DNA of 45,410 bases from an uncultured Prevotella sp. (GTDB lineage Bacteria > Bacteroidota > Bacteroidia > Bacteroidales > Bacteroidaceae), in assembly GCA_934254985.1 (NCBI GenBank), contig CAKQMS010000022.1:1-45410 (forward strand). Reading direction: 5' to 3'. Made by a program: the position numbers and the translations under genes. Below, piece after piece: positions 24,569 through 32,647 of this stretch (its first letter is position 1; the number at the start of each line of letters is the position of its first letter). The notes under the pieces were generated by a model, which had not been told where the DNA came from, did not search any database, and saw only the letters and a list, made by a program, of their open reading frames with translations.

Positions 24569-26185
24569 CTACATTATTTTCATTACGTCCTCTTCAAATG
24601 TTAGTTTGTTGATGGCCTTACTCTTCACTACCGAGCGACAGTTGTATATCGTCTGGTTGGAGAGGAAGAGGAGCCTTGCTATGTCGGTGGTGTTCTTTAC
24701 GCCCAGACGGATAAGAGCGAAAGTACGCAACTCGGTGCTAAGGGTATATGGAGTCTTGAGTTTGATGTGCGCTTCTTCACACAGTAAACTGTTAAATTCA
24801 TCTACGAATGATGGATAGAGTTCCATAAACGCTTTGTCGAATCGGGTTAGGAAGATGGCGGCATCCTCTTCTGAGATATGGGTTGATGAAATCATGGTGA
24901 GGAGCTCTGCTGCCTGGTTGGCTTTAATCTTTCGTTTCACCAGTGTCTGATATTTCACGAGTTTGTCGATGTATTTTGCACAGAGGTCTATGTAGATGGA
25001 AGCCAGTCCCTCGCGTTTCTTGTTTGTATCCACCAGCTGCCCGTTCAGCGTATGCAATTGTTTATTCAGACCTTGCAATTTATCATTGTAGCCAGCCAGT
25101 TCTTTCTTCTTAGCATCCAGTTTTGTGTTTTGCTTATATATATAATAGGTGGTGAATAGCAAACCTATCACCAGGACGAAGCAGAATGCCCCGAAAAGCC
25201 ACAGATGATGGTTCTGTGTCTTAACCTTATTCTGGTACGTACTCATAATCTTGGGCATGATGCGTGAGTTCTCCAGAATGCGGAGACGGTTGTTGAAGAA
25301 CATGGCATCGTCCATAGAGCAGTTGATGTATTTTTCGGCTCTTTCAATCTCCTTGTCGCCTTGTTCGTATAGATAGAAGGCGAGTGTCTGTAGGGCGGTG
25401 GTTTCCTTGTTGCTATTCTTGATGTCAGATATGGCAGAACGTATCAGGTAGTCCTCATATTTGTCTTTGTCTCCCTTTTGCAGGTAAATGTTGGCAAGAG
25501 AATAGCAGGATTGGGCATATTCGCGATATGTATCCTTGAATTTCCTGATGACAGCCAGGTTATAATTCTTTGCTTTCGACAAATCTTTGTCGACGACGTA
25601 ATATTTCTCACTCATGTAGTTGTCATAAAGCGAGTCTTTTGGTGAGAGGTATTGTAGTGTCTTAGTAAGATATTCCTTCGCCTTTCCCTGGTATATGCTC
25701 TTGTAGTGTAAGTTGCCTACAAAGCCCACCTTATATTGGTATAATACATATAAGATGGAGTAATATTTGAAGTTCATCTCTTTGTCGAAATTCCCGGTGT
25801 TCATGGAGTTCATGGTTTCGAGAGCTTCTGTATAAAGTCCACCGATGGATAGTGCCAAAGCTCTGTTCATGGCAAAGATGTCTTCATACATCTGGTTGTT
25901 GCTCTTTTGGGCCATTTGGTATCCCTCGTTGGCATATTTCAATGCAGAGTCTAGTTTGAAGACATAGTATTCCTGGTAGATGGCATCGTAAAGCTTGAGT
26001 CGTAGTTCTACTGATGCGGCTTTGTCAATTTCCGCTTTCAGCATATCTATTCTTTTCTCTTTTCTCTCATCATATTGTTTGCGCATATCGATTGCGTTGT
26101 CAAGCTCTGCCAGGAGGGCCTGATTGTCTGCCTTGCTGCATAAGGAGGCAAGGATGAGGGGTATAAAAAGTAAAATTCTAACCAT
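24569..26185 (-). CDS. SusR-like membrane regulator with TPR-like sensor (DUF6377)
   Basis: A 538-residue protein: signal peptide (1-19), TPR-like helical repeats in the periplasm (about 25-320), one membrane helix (328-350), a cytoplasmic coiled coil (352-390), and a C-terminal helix-turn-helix (about 487-525; ELRTFALIRLGVKNTTDIARLL then SNQTIYNCRSVVKSKA) of LuxR-like type. The layout and length match SusR, the maltose-responsive activator of the B. theta starch system, and DUF6377 proteins. It is divergent from the first GH13 gene, so control of the alpha-glucoside genes is likely. The effector is not known. It converges with DUF4143 ATPase 1, 37 bp apart, with no clear terminator between. 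Confidence 0.85.
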   Translation of the reverse strand: MVRILLFIPLILASLCSKADNQALLAELDNAIDMRKQYDERKEKRIDMLKAEIDKAASVELRLKLYDAIYQEYYVFKLDSALKYANEGYQMAQKSNNQMYEDIFAMNRALALSIGGLYTEALETMNSMNTGNFDKEMNFKYYSILYVLYQYKVGFVGNLHYKSIYQGKAKEYLTKTLQYLSPKDSLYDNYMSEKYYVVDKDLSKAKNYNLAVIRKFKDTYREYAQSCYSLANIYLQKGDKDKYEDYLIRSAISDIKNSNKETTALQTLAFYLYEQGDKEIERAEKYINCSMDDAMFFNNRLRILENSRIMPKIMSTYQNKVKTQNHHLWLFGAFCFVLVIGLLFTTYYIYKQNTKLDAKKKELAGYNDKLQGLNKQLHTLNGQLVDTNKKREGLASIYIDLCAKYIDKLVKYQTLVKRKIKANQAAELLTMISSTHISEEDAAIFLTRFDKAFMELYPSFVDEFNSLLCEEAHIKLKTPYTLSTELRTFALIRLGVKNTTDIARLLFLSNQTIYNCRSVVKSKAINKLTFEEDVMKIM

Positions 26186-26355
26186 TTTCTTAATATTTTC
26201 TTCAAAGTTATGAAAAAAATAGGAATAGTGCTTTTTTACTATGGTAGATTTAATAAAATTTATAAGTTTCTGATATTCAGAGTCTTATTTGAATTTAAGA
26301 TTTGTCGTTTTTTACTATGTAGTTACTATAAGCAACACTCTATCTTAAAACGCTC
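26186..26355. other. AT-rich divergent regulatory gap, mostly featureless
   Basis: Lies between the SusR-like gene and the GH13 promoter. Only a weak dyad, ATTCA (26275-26279) with TGAAT (26290-26294), is visible, centred about 71 bp before the -7 box. A 60-codon frame here was judged non-coding. Confidence 0.3.
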
Positions 26356-26379
26356 TACCTTTGTGGCAGAATTCAACGA
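26356..26379 (+). promoter_or_regulatory. Promoter and start-proximal leader of GH13 gene 1
   Basis: TACCTTTG (26356-26363) fits the -7 box, and the sequence from its TTTG onward, TTTGTGGCAGAATTCAA, is close to the leader start at 32597 and 36792 (TTTGCGGCAGAAA). The leader to ATG 26503 is about 130 nt. Confidence 0.65.
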
Positions 26380-26502
26380 GCTCCTGTCATAAAGAATAAG
26401 GACCAAAGGATAAAGAATAATAAGGACCTTTGATGGGACATCTAAATCGAATAACTATAACATTTTTTATTTCAGTACTAAACTAATAAACAGTCTTAAG
26501 TT

Positions 26503-28239
26503 ATGAACAAGATGAACAAAATGTTGATGGCTGCAGCTTTGGCAGCGACAACGCTTTCTGCACACGCAGAACAGAAGAAAGGACCAGAATGGTTGAGTGA
26601 TGCACTTTTCTATCAGATTTATCCATCTTCTTATATGGATTCTGATGGCAATGGTATCGGCGATTTGCCAGGTATCACCTCTAAGTTGGATTACATCAAG
26701 TCTCTTGGCGTGAATGCCCTGTGGCTCAATCCTATCTTTGAGTCAGGATGGTTTGATGGTGGTTATGATATCATCAACTTCTATAAGGTAGATCCACGTT
26801 TCGGTACAAACACCGATTTGGTAACTTTGGTAAACGAGGCTCATAAGCGTGGCATAAAGGTTTGTCTCGACTTGGTTGCTGGACACACCAGTAGCAAATG
26901 TGCCTGGTTCAAGGAGTCTGCCCAGAAAGATGCCAACCAGCGTTACAGCGATTATTATATTTGGATGAACGATATTCCTGAGAGCGATAAGAAGGAGATT
27001 GAGGCTCGTCATAAGGAAGCAAGTCCAGAGTCCAGCACACGAGGCAGATTCGTGGAGGCAAATGCTCCTCGTGCCAAGTATTACGAGAAGAACTTCTTCG
27101 AGTGCCAGCCAGCTTTGAACTATGGTTATCTCAATCCAGACCCTAACCATCCTTGGGAGCAGAGTATGGATGCACCAGGTCCTCAGGCTGTTCGCAGAGA
27201 GTTGCGTAACATCATGGCTTTCTGGTTCGACAAGGGTGTAGATGGTTTCCGTGTGGATATGGCATCTTCTCTGGTCAAGAACGACCCAGACAAGAAGGGC
27301 GTTTCTAAAATCTGGCATGAGATGCGTGCCTGGAAGGACAAGAATTATCCAGAGACCGTCTTGATTTCTGAGTGGTCTAACCCAGAGCAGGCTATCCCGG
27401 CAGGATTCAATATCGACTTCTTCATTCATTTCGGTATCAAGGGTTATCCTTCTTTGTTCTTTAACTATGATACTCCATGGGGCAAGTATGACAATACCTA
27501 TAAGTACTGCTATTTCGACAAGTCGGGTAAGGGTTCGCTCAAGGAATTCAGTGCCAATTATGTAAAGGCATACAATGCAACCAAGGATTTGGGTTACATT
27601 GCTGCACCTTCTGCCAACCACGATTACCAGCGTCCTAACATAGGTAGTCGCAACACCATAGATCAGTTGAAGGTGGCTATGACCTTCTTCCTCACCATGC
27701 CAGGTGTACCATTCATCTACTATGGTGATGAGATTGGTATGAAGTATCAGATGGATCTTCCTAACAAGGAGGGTAGCAATGAGCGTGCCGGTACCCGTAC
27801 TCCTATGCAGTGGACCAAGGGTAAGAACGCTGGCTTCTCTACCTGCGCAACTGATCAGTTGTATTTGCCGGTTGATACAGAGAACGGTAAGTTGACCGTT
27901 GAGGCTCAGAATAATGACAAGAATTCTCTGTTGGCTTATACCCGTAAGCTCACAGCTTTGCGTCATTCAGTAAAGGCACTCGACAATGAGGGTGCATGGA
28001 AACTCTTGAACCAGGCAGGTCATTCTTATCCTATGGTATATGAGCGCACATTGGGTGCCGAGAAGTATATCGTAGTCTTGAATCCTAGTGCCAAGTCTGC
28101 TTCTCTCGATATCACCGCCATGGGTGGCAAGCCGGTTTCTGTTCTTTCTACAGGAAAGGTAGAGTATAAGGCTGGTAAGAAGAATGATGTCGTTAAGGCT
28201 GCTGGTATCAGTGCAGCTGTATTCAAGTTGGACAAATAA
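26503..28239 (+). CDS. Periplasmic GH13 alpha-glucosidase/amylase family enzyme 1
   Basis: A 578-residue secreted enzyme with a signal peptide ending AHA-EQK and no lipobox, so probably periplasmic. The GH13 barrel is complete: region I DLVAGHTSSK (Ala instead of the common Asn before GH), region II DGFRVDMASS with nucleophile Asp252, region III LISEWSNPE with acid/base Glu290, region IV SANHDYQRP with Asp374, and an all-beta C-terminal domain. The start YQIYPSSYMDSDGNGIGDL is typical of the oligo-1,6-glucosidase / alpha-glucosidase / sucrose-hydrolase branch. The exact linkage cut cannot be read from sequence. It opens the operon GH13-barrel-GH13 and is divergent from the SusR-like gene. Confidence 0.92.
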   Translation: MNKMNKMLMAAALAATTLSAHAEQKKGPEWLSDALFYQIYPSSYMDSDGNGIGDLPGITSKLDYIKSLGVNALWLNPIFESGWFDGGYDIINFYKVDPRFGTNTDLVTLVNEAHKRGIKVCLDLVAGHTSSKCAWFKESAQKDANQRYSDYYIWMNDIPESDKKEIEARHKEASPESSTRGRFVEANAPRAKYYEKNFFECQPALNYGYLNPDPNHPWEQSMDAPGPQAVRRELRNIMAFWFDKGVDGFRVDMASSLVKNDPDKKGVSKIWHEMRAWKDKNYPETVLISEWSNPEQAIPAGFNIDFFIHFGIKGYPSLFFNYDTPWGKYDNTYKYCYFDKSGKGSLKEFSANYVKAYNATKDLGYIAAPSANHDYQRPNIGSRNTIDQLKVAMTFFLTMPGVPFIYYGDEIGMKYQMDLPNKEGSNERAGTRTPMQWTKGKNAGFSTCATDQLYLPVDTENGKLTVEAQNNDKNSLLAYTRKLTALRHSVKALDNEGAWKLLNQAGHSYPMVYERTLGAEKYIVVLNPSAKSASLDITAMGGKPVSVLSTGKVEYKAGKKNDVVKAAGISAAVFKLDK

Positions 28240-28263
28240 TATCATCATAATTTCAATAATCTC

Positions 28264-28291
28264 ATTGCTGCGTCCTTCGGGATGCAGCGAT
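28264..28291 (+). other. Intercistronic hairpin with UUCG loop
   Basis: ATTGCTGCGTCC (28264-28275), loop TTCG, GGATGCAGCGAT (28280-28291): twelve pairs with two G-T and a C(UUCG)G cap. No T-run follows, so an mRNA-stabilising element between the GH13 and barrel genes is more likely than a terminator. Confidence 0.6.
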
Positions 28292-28326
28292 GGGATAACA
28301 GTAATAAACTCCATAAAAGAAATAGT

Positions 28327-30588
28327 ATGAATCATAAATCGCTCTTGGCCCTTGTGCCATTGCTCATGCCATCTCACCCTCTGTTTGCCATGGGCGAAAC
28401 AGCTTCTTCGCAAGACTCCACTCAGTCGGTTAAGGAAGAACGCAACGTGTTGCTCAATGCTTCCGATGCCACCAAACCTCGTGAGATTCCTATTGGCTTG
28501 CCTGCTGGTGATGTGACGGTCTTTGAGAATCGACTTCCTGCGGTCTATTCCTCTTCCCTGCACAATCTGGCTGCCCACTGGCGCAGCGACATGGGACAGG
28601 CTGGAGTAGGATTGATGAATCCGATGGAGTCTGCTATTGCTACGGGCAATATTGCCTATACGGTGGTTTCTTCTCTTAAAACGGGTGAAGATCATTTCAA
28701 GGGTGTACTCAATTATCAGGGTAATCATTTTGGATGGCAACAGTATGATTTGAATGTCTCTGGTCCTATCTGTCGTGGATGGTATTATGCTGCAACCATG
28801 TATCAGAATTATGATCCAGGAACATTTAAACTTCAGTTTACCGATTATCAGGACAGGATGCAGCTCTATCGTGGGGTGCTTACCCACCGTTGGGGAAAGG
28901 AAAACGAGTTGAGTTTCATCTATAAATACACCAACGACCGCCGTGCTGGTTACTTGTCTTCCACTGCTCCTTTCATTTATGTAGGTGATGGAAGCGTCAA
29001 GGAAGTAGATGGTTTCGCACTGGGTACAACCTCATACCTTCCTGTAGATGGCAAGATTGCCTATCGTGACCTGGTTTCAGGCAATGTGTATGATACCAAT
29101 TTCCGTGATGGAATGGAAAATCATGCCAATGATTTCGGCTTGTCTCTGAAGTATCTCTTTGCCAACCGCTGGAAGTTGGATGCCAACCTGAGATATTCTT
29201 ATGCCGATGTGTTGTCTACGGATGTGAATGGTACCACCATTACCGATGTGGTGAATGGTAAGGAGCAGGGTGGTGACAATCCTGCCACTTATTATCTGAA
29301 CGGTGAGCTTTTCACTGGCAAGCGTCAGGGTAGTGTGGCTTATTTCCATACCGCCAAGGTGCAGAACTATCTGCTCACCATCGATTTGAACAAGAAATGG
29401 AACAATCATGATTTCAAGATGGGAGTCAACGAGTGGGGCTATCATGCCGATTATCACTCCAATTCTACCATGTTCGACCGTACCGTAGAGAAGAATCCTT
29501 CGCTTATCCAGCATTCTGAAGGTGGCACTATGCTCACCTATTATAATTATAACTCATTGGGTTCTGAACTCTATCGTGGTTTTGAAAACAGAGCTGCGGT
29601 CTATGTTTCTGACCATTGGAAGATAACACCGAAATGGGAACTCTTTGCTGGAGCTCGTCTGGAGTATTTCCATCTGGATGGCCATAACCTGCCATACGCC
29701 CGATTCAATGATTTCGGAGTGGGAAAGACTGCTGCTGATGGCACAAAGATTGTGGAGCAGAAGTTTAGTAGCGATAAGTTCAACTATGCCTTTGCCCTGC
29801 AGGCTATCTATCACATCAACTCGCAGTTGGGTTTGACGGCAGATGCAACGATGGCAACCTATCGTCCTGGCATCAACAACTATGCCTCTACTTTCAACCC
29901 ATCGGGTGATGCTTCCAAGGTGCCATTGCTTCGTGGCGGCTTGTTCTACAAGAACGATTGGATGAATGTAACTTCCATGATTACCTACATCAGCAAGAGC
30001 AACAACTATTCGTTCATGAATCTCAGCAACCCTGAGTTGAATACCGATTCACGTACGGTGGCTTTCAATTATGATGTGCAGACCTTGGGCTGGACCACCA
30101 CGGTTGAGACCGATCCTTTGAAGGGATTGCATATCCACTTCCTGCTCACCTTGCAGGAACCAAAGTACAATAATTATGAGACGAAGGTTACCTTTGGCGA
30201 CAAGTCGTATGATGTGAGTGCCACTGGCAAGATTGTGACTAGTATCTCCAAGGTATTGCTTGAGTTTGATCCAAGTTATCAGTTCACAGATGATATACGA
30301 TTCTGGATGAGTTTCCGTTATTTCAGTAAGCAGTATGCCAATCTGAGCAATGCGCTCTACTTCAATGGTCATTGGGAGACCTTCGCAGGATTGGAACTCA
30401 AGGTGAACAAGATGCTCACGCTTCATGCCAATGTGGTGAACTTCCTGAACCAGACTGGTGCCACAGGAACTATTTCCGGTGCGGAACTGATTCCAGCCAG
30501 CGAGGCATCCAAGTATAACAACCATTGGATGACGGGTAGCTACCTTCGCCCATTCACTGTAGAGTTCGGTGCAAAGTTGACTTTCTAG
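28327..30588 (+). CDS. TonB-dependent-receptor-like outer-membrane barrel 1 (no SusD partner)
   Basis: A 753-residue protein with the start set at ATG 28327 because MNHKSLLALVPLLMPSHPLFA is a signal peptide; an upstream ATG at 28282 overlaps the hairpin. A short plug-like N-terminal domain (about 35-130; NVLLNASDATKPREIPIGLP, then DVTVFENRLPAVY) precedes a long beta-barrel (about 140-753) ending in VEFGAKLTF. It lacks the carboxypeptidase-like N-terminal extension of SusC proteins, and there is no SusD gene beside it. It is a clear paralogue of the protein at 32648 (same plug start and same GSYLRPFTVEF end). A role in passing oligosaccharides into the periplasm for the GH13 enzymes is inferred from context. 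Confidence 0.82.
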   Translation: MNHKSLLALVPLLMPSHPLFAMGETASSQDSTQSVKEERNVLLNASDATKPREIPIGLPAGDVTVFENRLPAVYSSSLHNLAAHWRSDMGQAGVGLMNPMESAIATGNIAYTVVSSLKTGEDHFKGVLNYQGNHFGWQQYDLNVSGPICRGWYYAATMYQNYDPGTFKLQFTDYQDRMQLYRGVLTHRWGKENELSFIYKYTNDRRAGYLSSTAPFIYVGDGSVKEVDGFALGTTSYLPVDGKIAYRDLVSGNVYDTNFRDGMENHANDFGLSLKYLFANRWKLDANLRYSYADVLSTDVNGTTITDVVNGKEQGGDNPATYYLNGELFTGKRQGSVAYFHTAKVQNYLLTIDLNKKWNNHDFKMGVNEWGYHADYHSNSTMFDRTVEKNPSLIQHSEGGTMLTYYNYNSLGSELYRGFENRAAVYVSDHWKITPKWELFAGARLEYFHLDGHNLPYARFNDFGVGKTAADGTKIVEQKFSSDKFNYAFALQAIYHINSQLGLTADATMATYRPGINNYASTFNPSGDASKVPLLRGGLFYKNDWMNVTSMITYISKSNNYSFMNLSNPELNTDSRTVAFNYDVQTLGWTTTVETDPLKGLHIHFLLTLQEPKYNNYETKVTFGDKSYDVSATGKIVTSISKVLLEFDPSYQFTDDIRFWMSFRYFSKQYANLSNALYFNGHWETFAGLELKVNKMLTLHANVVNFLNQTGATGTISGAELIPASEASKYNNHWMTGSYLRPFTVEFGAKLTF

Positions 30589-30673
30589 CATTCATCTCAT
30601 ATAGGGGTGAATATATTAACACTCAGAAGCATTAAATATAACAAAAAAACAGACAATAATAAGATATTACGAT

Positions 30674-32422
30674 ATGAAGAAAATAATGATAATGGCAACC
30701 ATGCTGCTTGCCGGAATGTGCTTGCCAAAGGTTTCTGCCCAGGAGCAGACAGACCTGAACAAGGAGAAAACTTGGTGGAAGGAATCTGTAGTCTATCAGA
30801 TTTATCCACGCAGTTATTGCGACAGCAATGGCGATGGAATCGGTGATTTGCGAGGCATCATCTCCAAACTCGATTACATCAAGAGCCTGGGAGTGGATGT
30901 GGTATGGTTGAATCCTATCTTCTCTTCTCCAAATGATGACAATGGCTACGATGTCAGCGATTATGAGCAGATTATGTCCGACTTCGGAACGATGCAGGAT
31001 TTTGACGAGTTGCTCGATGGACTTCACAAACGTGGCATCCGCTTGATTCTCGATTTGGTGGTAAACCATTCCAGTGACGAGCACCCTTGGTTCAAGGAAG
31101 CACGTAAGTCGCGTGACAATAAATACCGCAATTATTATCACTGGTGGCCAGCAGAGAAGGGAAAGCCAGCCTACCGCTTCAGTGGCATGGATCCAGACCA
31201 GAGTGCATGGCGATACGACAAGCAGACTAACTCCTATTATCTGCATTATTTCTCTCGCAAGCAACCAGACCTGAACTGGGAGAATCCGGAAATGAGAAAG
31301 GACTTCTACAAGATGATGACCTTCTGGCTTGATAAGGGCATAGATGGTTTCCGCATCGATGCAGCCCCATATTTCTCAAAGGATTTGGCATTTCCTAAGG
31401 TAGATTTTAAGAAATACCCTAATGCCTTCGTCTATTATGCACAGGGACCTCATGTGCATGACTATGTGAAGGAGATGAACAGGGAAGTGCTGAGCAAGTA
31501 TGATGTGATGACTGTGGGCGAGGGCAGTCCGTTTATCAATCCACTGGACTATTCTGATGCCAACCGCAAGGAGTTCAATATGATCTATGCCAGTGCCAAC
31601 GACATCATGTATCGCTATCCAAAGGGGCAGAAGTTGAGAGCCTTGAAGGATTTCTATAATCATAATGATAGCGTTTATAAGGAGAAGGGATGGCCTTGCG
31701 CCTTGTTGGGCAATCATGATTTGCCTCGTGTCCTCAGTTATTGGGGAGATGATTCTGAGGCATATCGCAATGTATCATCCAAGCTCTTGACCACCTTCCT
31801 GATGACGATGCGCGGCACGGTGTATAGTTATGCTGGTGATGAGATAGGAATGTCGAATATCTACTTTGACAATATCAGCGACTATAACGATGTGGCAACC
31901 AAGAGCACTTATGCTTATGAGTTGAAGAAGGGCGGCAGGAAGGCTGCGGCTGCTTACCTCAAGGAGCAGGGATTCGTGGGCAGAGATAATGCCCGCACTC
32001 CTTTCCAATGGAATGCAACATCGAATGCCGGTTTCACTTCGGGTGCTTCTACCTGGCTCAAGGTGAATGCCAATTATAAGGAGGTGAATGTTGAGGCTGA
32101 AGACAAGGATGCCGATTCTCCTCTCAATTATTACCGTGAGGCACGCAACCTCCGCAAGACCAACCAGGCTTTGGTTTATGGCAGCTATCAGATTGTGGAT
32201 GATGCCAACCCACAGGTATATGCTTATCTGCGCTCAGATGGCAAGAGTACCTTCCTTGTGGCATTGAACTTCTCTTCGCAGGATGCCGTATCTCATATGG
32301 GTGATGTCAATGTAGAGAATGCGAAGTTGATGTTGCACAATTACGGGGATGGCAAGCTTGCCGTAGAAGGTGAAAACTTGAAGCTGAGACCATGGGAAGC
32401 TATAGTTTTGAAGATAAAATAG
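30674..32422 (+). CDS. Periplasmic GH13 alpha-glucosidase family enzyme 2
   Basis: A 582-residue enzyme with signal peptide ending VSA-QEQ. It is closer to oligo-1,6-glucosidase/alpha-glucosidase than enzyme 1: VVYQIYPRSYCDSNGDGIGDLRG, region I DLVVNHSSDEH, region II DGFRIDAAP with nucleophile Asp229, region III VGEGSP with Glu283, region IV GNHDLPRVL with Asp349. Ala after the nucleophile, instead of the Val of Bacillus oligo-1,6-glucosidases, leans toward alpha-1,4 or sucrose-type substrates, a weak inference. It follows barrel 1 by 85 bp in the same operon; the two GH13 enzymes differ throughout and probably divide the substrates. Confidence 0.93.
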   Translation: MKKIMIMATMLLAGMCLPKVSAQEQTDLNKEKTWWKESVVYQIYPRSYCDSNGDGIGDLRGIISKLDYIKSLGVDVVWLNPIFSSPNDDNGYDVSDYEQIMSDFGTMQDFDELLDGLHKRGIRLILDLVVNHSSDEHPWFKEARKSRDNKYRNYYHWWPAEKGKPAYRFSGMDPDQSAWRYDKQTNSYYLHYFSRKQPDLNWENPEMRKDFYKMMTFWLDKGIDGFRIDAAPYFSKDLAFPKVDFKKYPNAFVYYAQGPHVHDYVKEMNREVLSKYDVMTVGEGSPFINPLDYSDANRKEFNMIYASANDIMYRYPKGQKLRALKDFYNHNDSVYKEKGWPCALLGNHDLPRVLSYWGDDSEAYRNVSSKLLTTFLMTMRGTVYSYAGDEIGMSNIYFDNISDYNDVATKSTYAYELKKGGRKAAAAYLKEQGFVGRDNARTPFQWNATSNAGFTSGASTWLKVNANYKEVNVEAEDKDADSPLNYYREARNLRKTNQALVYGSYQIVDDANPQVYAYLRSDGKSTFLVALNFSSQDAVSHMGDVNVENAKLMLHNYGDGKLAVEGENLKLRPWEAIVLKIK

Positions 32423-32500
32423 AAATTTGTGTTGTCGATTATATAAAGTAAAGAAGTAGAAAAGAATTAGTTAAGTCGCAGAAAAGCGTAGTAAATTAAG

Positions 32501-32546
32501 AAATTCCGTTCATGTAATAGTAATTATGTTACAATGAACGGAATTT
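32501..32546. promoter_or_regulatory. Inverted-repeat operator candidate upstream of barrel 2
   Basis: Thirteen perfect pairs (32501-32513 with 32534-32546; half-site CCGTTCAT / ATGAACGG), with four more inside past a bulged A. The centre (32523.5) is 69.5 bp before the -7 box at 32593, the same place as the dyad before GH32. It might also end the GH13 transcript, since TTTTATA follows. Confidence 0.75.
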
Positions 32547-32592
32547 TATATTCGATGCAATGATTCTTATATCTGGTATTCAGATGTTTACA

Positions 32593-32642
32593 TAATTTTG
32601 CGGCAGAAATCAAAACATAAATGCCAATAATTAAAAACTAAA
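32593..32642 (+). promoter_or_regulatory. -7 box and conserved leader of barrel 2
   Basis: TAATTTTG (32593-32600) opens a leader, TTTGCGGCAGAAA... then AATAATTAAAAAC, nearly the same as at 36788-36835. The -33 region has no clean TTTG, which fits activator dependence. Confidence 0.75.
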
Positions 32643-32647
32643 CGGTT

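Noticed and set aside
24550..24575. Hairpin GTAGT/ACTAC between convergent genes as terminator
   Set aside because: Only five pairs and a poor T-run; not strong enough to annotate.
26210..26392. 60-codon frame between the SusR-like and GH13 genes
   Set aside because: It overlaps the GH13 promoter, is extremely AT-rich (Phe, Tyr, Lys, Ile) and shows no family features.
26743..28887. Long antisense frames (407 and 306 codons) opposite GH13 gene 1 and barrel 1
   Set aside because: The sense strand has full GH13 motifs and signal peptides; the antisense frames have no recognisable domain and arise from codon bias.
32501..32546. Simple terminator only
   Set aside because: The dyad shares half-sites and exact distance to the -7 box with 36697-36741, so an operator is the better primary reading; a dual role remains possible.
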